From Caldilineaceae bacterium (GTDB taxonomy: Bacteria; Chloroflexota; Anaerolineae; Caldilineales; Caldilineaceae), in the NCBI GenBank assembly GCA_028819675.1, contig JAPPKT010000051.1, positions 1 to 5,045 of the forward strand: a DNA stretch of 5,045 nucleotides. The letters are read 5' to 3'. The position numbers and the translations under genes were made by a program. Positions 1-5,039 of this stretch are shown one piece after another. The notes below the pieces were generated by a model. That model ran no database searches and was not told the DNA's origin. It saw nothing but the letters and a program-made list of their open reading frames with translations. Every line of letters starts with the position of its first letter. Position 1 is the first letter of the stretch.

Positions 1-107
1 CCCTCTCCTACAACATCCCTGGCCGACCGGGTGTCGACATTGGCGACAGGTGCCCTTCCGAAAGAGCTTCGTCAACCCATGGCGCGCCAGTCGCATCACA
101 TCCCTGT

Positions 108-132
108 AGGGGCAGGCCTTGTGCCTGCCCTG
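108..132. repeat. REP-like palindromic dispersed repeat
   Basis: Seen: an 8-bp perfect inverted repeat, GGGCAGGC (110-117) and GCCTGCCC (123-130), around the 5-nt centre CTTGT, preceded by GTAG. The overall form, GTAGGGGC then an arm, CTTGT and the complementary arm, matches from memory a class of intergenic palindromes scattered through Chloroflexota, Firmicutes and cyanobacterial genomes, in which the arms vary while GTAGGGGC and the TTGTG centre persist. Its position between genes fits. Only one copy is visible, so its dispersed nature is inferred. It is unlikely to be a terminator because no T-run follows on either strand. Confidence 0.55.
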
Positions 133-194
133 CGTCTCCCTAAACGCCGACAGTTGTTTTCAGTCACCGGCACGCTCAGAATGGTTGTGCTTAT

Positions 195-338
195 TCACTC
201 AGCAAAGGCTCTGGGTTGGTCGAATGCCTCGATGATATCGCGCACGCCTACTTACGCCTGCACGTAGTCTACACCGATAGCCGCATCCGGCAGTTCGAGG
301 GCGGTGGCCAATGCCGGACCAGAGCATTGACCACCGGT
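195..338 (-). pseudogene. Possible decayed C-terminal gene fragment
   Basis: Read on the minus strand, in the same frame as the preceding lipoprotein gene, this gives 48 codons interrupted by one TAA (252-254) and ended by TGA (195-197). Before the stop it includes ALATALELPDAAIGVDYVQA; after it come VGVRDIIEAFDQPRAFAE. Both pieces have the balanced composition of a real protein, with an amphipathic helix-like ending, unlike the Arg/Pro-rich shadow frames nearby. No start codon or ribosome binding site is visible. The helical C-terminus loosely recalls oxidoreductase or isomerase ends, but I do not recognise a family. It could also be chance. Confidence 0.25.
302..336 (-). terminator. Strong hairpin after lipoprotein gene
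   Basis: Two 13-nt arms (302-314 and 324-336) flank a 9-nt loop, starting 14 nt past the lipoprotein stop codon. As minus-strand RNA all 13 positions pair, one as a G-U wobble (308 with 330); as plus-strand RNA that pair would be a C-A mismatch. This favours a hairpin acting in the minus-strand transcript. No U-tract follows, so it is either an intrinsic terminator of U-poor type or a 3' stabilising structure protecting the mRNA end. Confidence 0.45.
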
Positions 339-350
339 TCATACTGACTC

Positions 351-1907
351 CTAGCTGTCGTCGCTCTGCTCCTTCAGAATCTCCTCATAACGCTGCGCGC
401 CGGCGGCAAACTCCTCTTCCTGCCGCCGGAAGAAGGTCTCTTCATCGATCTGGCCCGTAATCCATTCGACAAAAATCGGCCGCCAGCGCATGAAGTTGTC
501 CCTGTCCCAGTACCAGCCCTGGCCCCACCAGACGATGGTGTAATCGTACAGCGGCAACTTGAAGGTGGCGATCTCCGACCAGATCGATCCGAGCGGGGCG
601 TCCCTGGCCGAAGAGATGCGCGACTGGTTCTCGTTGACCATGAAGGCATTGTTCTGCGGTTCCGTGATGAACATCCAGACATCGATCGACTGGTCCAGGT
701 TGCCGTCCTCTTCCGTCGAGGACGCCATGGCAACAAACTCCGATCCCTGTTCGGCCTTCAGCACTTCACCCGGTACAGTTCCATCACCGGCCGTCGTCCG
801 CGGCGGGTCGGCGGCGCCAGGCGTTGTGTCCGTCGCCGGAATGTCCATGCTATTGGGCAGCGGCGGCGGCAGGAAGCCGCGCTCAAAAGTAATATTGGGA
901 TCGTTGGCCAGTTGCGAGAACTCCCACGTACCGGTATAGCGCAACCCCAATTTTCCTTGGCGCCACAGCAATTCGACATCGACGGTGTTGAAGCCTTCAA
1001 CCCAGTAACTGGCCAATTCGTACATTTCGTGAAAGGCGCGCTTATAGATCGGCGTGTTAGGTCCGATGATACCGGCGCGGTAAGCGGGCAACGCTTCTTC
1101 GATGCCGACGAAAAAGTCCCCGTTGAGGTCCATATCAGGGCAGACCTGCTGCATCATGGATGGCATGATTTGGAGCGCTAAAGCCCAGAGGTCGCCTCTA
1201 GCTGCCTCGGGCGGCCAGGGAGCCAACCCGCCGCCGGCCTCCTTCAAAGCCTTGGCAACCTCCATTTCGGCAGACCATGTGTCTGGCGGATCCAGGCCCA
1301 GTTCATCGAGCAAGTCTTTGTTGTAGGCCAGGCCGACTTGGATGTTGGGCCAGATGTTGTCGATTGGTGCGCAGTAGATCTTCCCATCCGGCTGAACAAG
1401 CGAGGTCATGAAGTTGGGCCAGAAAACGTCTTTCCACGAATCATATTCCGGAGCGTAGCGGTTGGGCTCTGCGAGGTAGTCGTCCATCGGCACGGCCCAA
1501 CCGTTCTGCACGGCGAAATTGTGCGCGCTGCGCACCAGGTTCGGCGCCGTCCCCGCCGCGGCGCCGGCAGTGAGCCAGGCGAACTCGTCCTCTCCCGCGG
1601 CACCTTCTTCGTAAACGATCTCGGTTCCAGGGTTGTCCTCCCGGTAGCGCTCGGCGAGAATACGCGGCGCGTTGATGACGATTGGGTTCTCCGCAGAACG
1701 GCTGGTCCATGGCGTTGGCGTGTAGCGCTCGCCCATCCACGCCCGCACCGTAACCGGCTCGACATCTGCCATCGCCTCTTCCGAATCCGAAGCTGCCGCC
1801 TGGTCAACCGGCGCTGCCACCGGTGCACAAGCCGCCAGAACTGCTGCACCGCCCGTCGCGCCCGCCAAAGTCAGGAATCCGCGCCTGCTTAAACGTTGCT
1901 TCTGCAT
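351..1907 (-). CDS. ABC sugar-type solute-binding lipoprotein
   Basis: Extracellular solute-binding protein of an ABC importer, 518 aa, in the family-1/8 group that binds sugars and related solutes. The N-terminus has a twin-arginine motif SRRGFL (7-12), a hydrophobic stretch and a lipobox LAAC with the lipidated Cys at 27, followed by an Ala/Pro/Ser-rich linker to about 45. This predicts folded export by Tat and membrane anchoring. Family marks include DGKIYCAPIDN (174-184), AYNKDLLDELGLDPPDTW (194-211) and GKLGLRYTGTW (318-328). A Pro/Thr/Gly-rich stretch lies at about 346-380, and the C-terminal third is rich in Trp (VWWGQGWYW, 459-467), suiting stacking on sugar rings. The start at 1907 is chosen over an in-frame upstream ATG at 2003 because of AAGGAG ten bases upstream and the signal directly after. 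At 518 aa it is longer than the usual 420-450. No permease or ATPase gene accompanies it here. The substrate is unknown. Confidence 0.93.
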   Translation of the reverse strand: MQKQRLSRRGFLTLAGATGGAAVLAACAPVAAPVDQAAASDSEEAMADVEPVTVRAWMGERYTPTPWTSRSAENPIVINAPRILAERYREDNPGTEIVYEEGAAGEDEFAWLTAGAAAGTAPNLVRSAHNFAVQNGWAVPMDDYLAEPNRYAPEYDSWKDVFWPNFMTSLVQPDGKIYCAPIDNIWPNIQVGLAYNKDLLDELGLDPPDTWSAEMEVAKALKEAGGGLAPWPPEAARGDLWALALQIMPSMMQQVCPDMDLNGDFFVGIEEALPAYRAGIIGPNTPIYKRAFHEMYELASYWVEGFNTVDVELLWRQGKLGLRYTGTWEFSQLANDPNITFERGFLPPPLPNSMDIPATDTTPGAADPPRTTAGDGTVPGEVLKAEQGSEFVAMASSTEEDGNLDQSIDVWMFITEPQNNAFMVNENQSRISSARDAPLGSIWSEIATFKLPLYDYTIVWWGQGWYWDRDNFMRWRPIFVEWITGQIDEETFFRRQEEEFAAGAQRYEEILKEQSDDS

Positions 1908-1917
1908 GATCGTAAGT

Positions 1918-1923
1918 CTCCTT
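1918..1923 (-). promoter_or_regulatory. Ribosome binding site of lipoprotein gene
   Basis: AAGGAG on the minus strand, with a 10-nt spacer to the ATG ending at 1905. It decides the start at 1907 and excludes the 32-residue N-terminal extension. Its first three bases fall in the 3' arm of the hairpin at 1921-1945. Confidence 0.8.
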
Positions 1924-1945
1924 GTGTAAAGTCCTTCACGACAAG
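1921..1945 (-). promoter_or_regulatory. Leader hairpin overlapping the ribosome site
   Basis: As minus-strand RNA, CUUGU pairs with ACAAG (1941-1945 with 1921-1925). Then comes a single bulged C (1940), and GUGAA pairs with UUUAC (1935-1939 with 1926-1930, one G-U) around a GGAC tetraloop. The 3' arm includes the AAG of the AAGGAG ribosome binding site. Pairing on the other strand would be weaker. It could tune translation initiation of the lipoprotein; the stem is AU-rich, so its stability is modest and function is inferred. Confidence 0.35.
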
Positions 1946-2060
1946 TGTGTACGAATGCGGAATACGAAAACGGATTTGGTGAGTGGCCGAAGGAACGAGC
2001 CACTAGCTGGATTCGTCGGTAACTGTCAGGAAAATACTCCCCTCCAGCCCTGCCGGTGGC

Positions 2061-2090
2061 ATTTTAGACCGGTGATCTCTTTCAAGTCAA
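2061..2090 (-). promoter_or_regulatory. Sigma-70-type promoter for lipoprotein gene
   Basis: Minus strand: TTGACT (2085-2090) as the -35 box and TAAAAT (2061-2066) as the -10 box, each 5 of 6 to consensus, with an 18-nt spacer. It lies in the 247-nt gap after the aldo/keto reductase gene. A start point about 7 nt past the -10 box would leave a leader of roughly 145 nt before the ATG. This makes the lipoprotein gene a likely separate transcription unit. Confidence 0.6.
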
Positions 2091-2154
2091 ACGACATTTG
2101 CAGGCCCTTCTACCTCTGCAAGACCGCTGCGTGCGCGGAAACCCCGCCCTATTT

Positions 2155-3105
2155 CTACGCGGCGACGCCAAACTCCCCCTGGAACTTCGCCCACACGCTC
2201 TCGTCCACCGGCGTCGCCGCCGCCCGAATATTCGCCTCCAACTGCGCCGCGTTCAAGCTGCCGATCGGGTTGCCGTGAATGCGATCTTCTCGTAGACAGA
2301 ACTGGATCGCCAGTTGCAAAAGGTCAATCTGTTCTTCCCGGCACCACTGCCAAATGCCCCGCGCCGCGTCGACGTCCTCGTCGTTCCTGTAACGTCCCTG
2401 CTCTCTGGCCTTGTCGATATCGGCGCCGGTCAGCAGCCCCCGCAGGATCGACCAGCCGTTCATCACGCCGACATCGGCCGCAGCCGCCGCGCGCAGAACC
2501 GTCCCGGCGGCAGTCTGCCGGATGAGATTGTAGTCATTGAAGCACAGGATGAGATCGACGTCGCCCGTCGCGATCGCCTCCTGGTGGAAATGATGCTCAC
2601 GCATCCCGTATCCCGCATTGCGCACCAACCCCTGCGCCTTCAGCTGCAGCAGGCCGGCCAGTGTGCCGTCTTTGGCTAGGGTGGGTTCGATGCGCTTCGG
2701 GTCGTGGATCAGCATGCCGTCGAAGTAATCAGTGCCCAGGATTTCCAACTGGTCCTCTACGTCCCGGATCACCCTGTCTGCCGAATAATCGGGCTCGCCG
2801 TCACCCCGGTAGCCGCCCCACGGCGCATTCGAGTGGCAGCAGAGACGCCCCGTGATAATGACATCCTCGCGCCGGATCTCGCGCAGCGCCAGACCCAACT
2901 TGCGCAAAGAATCCCCGTAACAACGGGCGCAGTCAAAATGATTCACGCCCAGCGAAACCGCGTGTTTGATCAGGGCAACCGCGTCCTCGTCGCTGACAAA
3001 ACCGAAGTGGTTGCCGAACCCCTGCGTCCCGAAGGGAATGACCGGTACTGAGAGTCCGGTCCGGCCGAGCCGGCGCCGCGGCACCGGCGGTGGCGTCTGG
3101 GTCAT
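2155..3105 (-). CDS. Aldo/keto reductase family protein (AKR1)
   Basis: 316 aa, a full-length single-domain TIM barrel of the family that usually reduces carbonyls or oxidises sugars with NADP(H). Order of family marks: the first strand LGRTGLSVPVIPFGTQGFG (13-31), FDCARCYG (57-64) with tetrad Asp58 and Tyr63, LGTDYFDGMLIHDP (123-136) with His134, NDYNL (190-194), and the cofactor end IGSLNAAQLEANI (281-293). The tetrad Lys is absent: strand VIITGRLCCHS (82-92) has Gly86-Arg87 there, and no Lys occurs between 69 and 137. A Cys pair (89-90) follows. Catalysis is therefore uncertain or altered. The start is set by AGGAGGA (3111-3117), five bases from the ATG. It lies 95 nt downstream of its paralog, AKR2, and 247 nt upstream of the lipoprotein gene. 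The protein is presumably cytoplasmic; no signal peptide is seen. The substrate is unknown, a sugar derivative being plausible from the neighbours. Confidence 0.92.
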   Translation of the reverse strand: MTQTPPPVPRRRLGRTGLSVPVIPFGTQGFGNHFGFVSDEDAVALIKHAVSLGVNHFDCARCYGDSLRKLGLALREIRREDVIITGRLCCHSNAPWGGYRGDGEPDYSADRVIRDVEDQLEILGTDYFDGMLIHDPKRIEPTLAKDGTLAGLLQLKAQGLVRNAGYGMREHHFHQEAIATGDVDLILCFNDYNLIRQTAAGTVLRAAAAADVGVMNGWSILRGLLTGADIDKAREQGRYRNDEDVDAARGIWQWCREEQIDLLQLAIQFCLREDRIHGNPIGSLNAAQLEANIRAAATPVDESVWAKFQGEFGVAA

Positions 3106-3131
3106 TGCTTTCCTCCTGAGTTGGCTTCTCG

Positions 3132-3150
3132 GTCATACCTTAGTCATACC
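3132..3150 (-). repeat. Direct repeat GGTATGAC, 11-bp period
   Basis: Two perfect GGTATGAC copies (3143-3150 and 3132-3139 on the minus strand) separated by TAA, so their starts are 11 bp apart, about one helical turn. They lie about 27-45 nt upstream of the AKR1 start, between the two reductase genes. Side-by-side half-sites on one DNA face can mark a regulator site. Chance or slippage is equally possible, and no clear promoter accompanies them. Confidence 0.25.
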
Positions 3151-3200
3151 GTCCTGCAACACGTTCTGCCCTGCGAGATCAATGAATTGCGCTCAACGCC

Positions 3201-4151
3201 TCACTGTGGCGCCCCGGCTCCGAACCGTTCCTGGAATCTGGTCCAAACGCTTTCGTCCAGAGGCGTCGACGCGGCGCGAATGTTGGCCTCCAACTGCTCT
3301 ACATTCAGACTGCCAATCGGGTTTCCATGGATGCGCTTCTCTCGCAGGCAGAACTGGATGGCCAGCTGCAGTAAATCGATCTGTTCCTCCCGGCACCAGT
3401 TCCAGTAAGCGCGGGCAGCCTCCGCATCGTCGTTGCCCCTGTGGCGTCGTCGCGTCCTGACCTCGTCGATGTCGACCCCGGTCAGCAGGCCGCGCAGGAT
3501 CGACCATCCGTTCAAGACGCCCACATCGGCAGCGGTAGCGGCAGGCAGTATCGTGTCTGCAGCCGTCTGGCGTACGAGATTATAGTCGTTGAAGCAGAGG
3601 AGCAGATCGACCTCCCCCGTCGCAATTGCCTGCAAGTGGAAGTCGTGCGGTTCCATTCCGAACCCAACATTGCGCACAAGGCCGCGTGCCTTGAGTTGCA
3701 ACAGACCTGCAAGGGAACCATCTCTGGCCAGCGTCGGCTCAATCCTGTTGGGGTCGTGGATCATTACCCCGTCGAAGTAGTCGGTTCCGAGAAGCTCCAA
3801 CTGGTCCTCCACGTCGCGGACCGCGCGTTCGGCTGAGTAGTCCGCTTCTCCTGCACCGTGATAGCCGCCCCACGGCGCATCCGAGTGACAACACAGACGC
3901 CCCGTGATGATCACTTCCTCACGCGGAATTTCGAGCAGGGCCAGGCCCAGCTTGCGCATCGAGTCCCCGTAGCATCGGGAACAGTCAAAGTGATTGGCTC
4001 CCAAAGATATCGCATGTCTTATGAGACCGACGGCATCCTCATCGCTGACGAAACCGAAACTGTTGCTGAATCCCAGCGTGCCAAACGGAATTACCGGAAT
4101 TTCAAGTTCAGTGCGACCCAGTCGTCTGCGGGGCAACATCGGGGCGGTCAT
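3201..4151 (-). CDS. Aldo/keto reductase family protein (AKR2)
   Basis: 316 aa, same length as AKR1 and about 78% identical to it by eye (some 68 differences over 305 ungapped positions), so the pair is a tandem duplication. Family marks: LGRTELEIPVIPFGTLGF (11-28), FDCSRCYG (55-62) with Asp56 and Tyr61, LGTDYFDGVMIHDP (121-134) with His132, and IGSLNVEQLEANI (279-291). The catalytic Lys is missing in the same way: VIITGRLCCHS (80-90) has Gly84-Arg85. The most divergent segment is 229-250, a charged stretch before the conserved WCREEQIDLL. The start at 4151 is preferred over an in-frame ATG at 4193 because GAGGAG (4160-4165) lies 8 nt upstream, and because it gives an N-terminus that aligns with the paralog. 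It begins 2 nt after the ThuA-like stop codon, so the two are almost surely co-transcribed and probably translationally coupled. Confidence 0.92.
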   Translation of the reverse strand: MTAPMLPRRRLGRTELEIPVIPFGTLGFSNSFGFVSDEDAVGLIRHAISLGANHFDCSRCYGDSMRKLGLALLEIPREEVIITGRLCCHSDAPWGGYHGAGEADYSAERAVRDVEDQLELLGTDYFDGVMIHDPNRIEPTLARDGSLAGLLQLKARGLVRNVGFGMEPHDFHLQAIATGEVDLLLCFNDYNLVRQTAADTILPAATAADVGVLNGWSILRGLLTGVDIDEVRTRRRHRGNDDAEAARAYWNWCREEQIDLLQLAIQFCLREKRIHGNPIGSLNVEQLEANIRAASTPLDESVWTRFQERFGAGAPQ

Positions 4152-4153
4152 AG

Positions 4154-4804
4154 TCACTGCTCCTCTCCGCGCTCGCCTTCCGGTGCGCACCACGACAAAC
4201 AGTTCCGCAACAAGGTCTGGAAAGAAGGATGGCGCCAGACCTCCGGGTTATGCCCGGGCGTCACCACGCAAACCCGGCCCTTGCCCTGAGTGCGGGTCCA
4301 GCCGGCCGGCTGTCTGCCGTGTTCGGATTCGGAATGGAGAAAGAGATCCACGTCCGGATCGTTCATCTCCATCATGTAATGTTCGTCCATCAGCGTAAAG
4401 GGCCCACTGCCTGCGGTCAGCGGATGGTCGACGCTCGGGGAGACGGTCACGGGGCACTGCGCCGGGTGGCCTGTGAAAATCCCGCCCATCAGGTGGCAAA
4501 GAGAGGGCGAGTTGTCGTACAGAGCGGTACCCGAATGCAGAAATAGTATGCCGTTGCCTGCGGCGACATACTCGGAAAACGCCTGTCCGGTCTCCTCGGT
4601 TGCCCAGGGTTCATGGTCAACTTTGGAGCGGTTGTTGGCTTTGGAGAAGATGACGAGCGGGTACTGATGCAAACTCTCGGTCCGCCAGCCGCAGGGATCC
4701 TCCACCCAATCAAACTCATGTCCGCAGTCCTCCAGGGCAGCCAGTCCATCCCGCGTCAGAGAGGCCGGATGGGCGCTGTCGTCGCAAAACACCAGGGTTC
4801 GCAT
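4154..4804 (-). CDS. ThuA-like domain protein
   Basis: 216 aa, the usual size for a stand-alone ThuA-like (trehalose utilisation) protein, which has a class I glutamine amidotransferase-like flavodoxin fold. Visible in order: first strand RTLVFCDDSAHP (2-13), strand YPLVIFSKANN (48-58), GNGILFLHSGTA (83-94) with the family His at 90, DHPLTAG (126-132), DEHYMMEM (140-147), and GRVCVVTPGHNPEVW (176-190), followed by the closing helix FQTLLRNCLSW (195-205). The exact reaction of the family is not settled; members sit in sugar and glycoside catabolic operons beside oxidoreductases, as here. There is no signal peptide, so it is probably cytoplasmic. The start at 4804 is favoured over an in-frame ATG at 4840: AAAGGAA lies 7 nt upstream, and the fold begins immediately. 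It is the first gene of the visible operon and lies 2 nt from AKR2. Confidence 0.9.
   Translation of the reverse strand: MRTLVFCDDSAHPASLTRDGLAALEDCGHEFDWVEDPCGWRTESLHQYPLVIFSKANNRSKVDHEPWATEETGQAFSEYVAAGNGILFLHSGTALYDNSPSLCHLMGGIFTGHPAQCPVTVSPSVDHPLTAGSGPFTLMDEHYMMEMNDPDVDLFLHSESEHGRQPAGWTRTQGKGRVCVVTPGHNPEVWRHPSFQTLLRNCLSWCAPEGERGEEQ
4160..4165 (-). promoter_or_regulatory. Ribosome binding site of AKR2 gene
   Basis: GAGGAG on the minus strand, 8 nt from the ATG ending at 4149. It lies inside the last codons of the ThuA-like gene, which fits coupled translation, and it selects the start at 4151 over the one at 4193. Confidence 0.7.
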
Positions 4805-4811
4805 TCTGTCG

Positions 4812-4818
4812 TTCCTTT
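4812..4818 (-). promoter_or_regulatory. Ribosome binding site of ThuA-like gene
   Basis: AAAGGAA on the minus strand, 7 nt from the ATG ending at 4802. The alternative ATG at 4840 has only a poor GTAGG directly against it. This supports the 216-aa form over the 228-aa form. Confidence 0.65.
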
Positions 4819-4826
4819 CAACCGCG

Positions 4827-4856
4827 ATATTAAATTGCATCCTACGTTATGCACAA
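4827..4856 (-). promoter_or_regulatory. Weak candidate promoter of the operon
   Basis: Minus strand: TTGTGC (4851-4856) and TAATAT (4827-4832), with an 18-nt spacer. The -10-like box matches 4 of 6 and the -35-like box 3 of 6. If used, transcription would begin just before the AAAGGAA site, giving a very short leader and ruling out the ATG at 4840. It is weak, and another promoter further right is equally possible. Confidence 0.25.
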
Positions 4857-4873
4857 CCACCACTAGCGTGCAT

Positions 4874-4885
4874 CCCAATATTGGG
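4874..4885. promoter_or_regulatory. Perfect 12-bp palindrome, candidate operator
   Basis: CCCAATATTGGG is a perfect self-complementary 12-mer, 69 nt upstream of the ThuA-like start and 17 nt beyond the candidate -35 box. Its symmetry suits a dimeric transcription factor. The location ahead of the first operon gene makes a regulatory role reasonable, but no regulator gene is in the window and no second copy precedes the lipoprotein gene. Confidence 0.3.
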
Positions 4886-4948
4886 CCGAACTTCCCCATG
4901 CCTCAAGTCGCTGCGGAGCCCCAACCATCTCACGTTCAACTCTGAGCC

Positions 4949-4973
4949 AGGGGAAGCGCAGAAACTTTCCCCT
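4949..4973. repeat. Inverted repeat in upstream region
   Basis: AGGGGAA (4949-4955) and TTCCCCT (4967-4973) form a 7-bp stem, extendable by one wobble pair, around an 11-nt loop. It has no T-run after it on the plus strand. It could be the end of a plus-strand or convergent unit or simply part of repeat-rich spacer. No function is assigned. Confidence 0.3.
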
Positions 4974-4977
4974 AACC

Positions 4978-5008
4978 ACTAAAAACTAAAAACTGACTAC
5001 TAAAAACT
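4978..5008. repeat. Short A-rich direct repeats (ACTAAAAACT)
   Basis: TAAAAACT occurs three times (4980-4987, 4987-4994, 5001-5008), the first two overlapping by one base and the third after a 6-nt break. The first and last are full ACTAAAAACT units. The run is low complexity and clearly AT-richer than its surroundings, typical of intergenic spacer. Confidence 0.5.
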
Positions 5009-5024
5009 GCAGTTCCGGGCGGTC

Positions 5025-5039
5025 GGGCCTATTCGGCCC
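5025..5039. repeat. Small GC hairpin at right end
   Basis: GGGCC (5025-5029) and GGCCC (5035-5039) form a 5-bp stem around TATTC. Read on the minus strand it is followed, about 18 nt later, by a TTTTT run, too far for a classic terminator of a gene beyond the right edge. It may belong to a dispersed repeat cut by the window edge. Confidence 0.25.

Larger units (their letters stand above)
1..350. other. Non-coding left end with repeat and hairpin
   Basis: No intact gene is supported in this stretch. It contains a REP-like palindrome (110-130), a possible decayed minus-strand reading frame (195-338) and a strong hairpin (302-336), each listed separately. A plus-strand open frame at 31-267 has no recognisable protein character and runs across the palindrome, so I do not call it. 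No transporter permease or ATPase gene follows the solute-binding protein gene here. Confidence 0.6.

Noticed and set aside
31..267. 78-codon plus-strand open frame at the left end
   Set aside because: It runs through the palindromic repeat, has a basic shadow-like composition, and lacks a convincing ribosome binding site.
1338..1892. 184-codon plus-strand open frame opposite the lipoprotein gene
   Set aside because: It is antisense to a clearly coding region, has no family motifs, and is a by-product of GC-rich codon use.
1908..2003. 32-residue N-terminal extension of the lipoprotein
   Set aside because: It would bury the Tat/lipobox signal, while a good ribosome site precedes the internal ATG at 1907.
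2101..2154. Intrinsic terminator after AKR1
   Set aside because: Only 4-bp stems can be drawn and no T-run follows on the minus strand.
4152..4193. 14-residue N-terminal extension of AKR2
   Set aside because: It would overlap the ThuA-like gene by 40 nt and does not align with the paralog; the start at 4151 has GAGGAG in place.
2704..4289. Plus-strand open frames opposite both reductases that resemble each other
   Set aside because: Their mutual similarity follows from the homology of the two sense genes; no ribosome site or recognised domain supports translation.
4949..5039. CRISPR-like array from the A-rich repeats and hairpins
   Set aside because: The units are only 8-10 nt, overlap or lie a few bases apart, and have no spacers of constant length.
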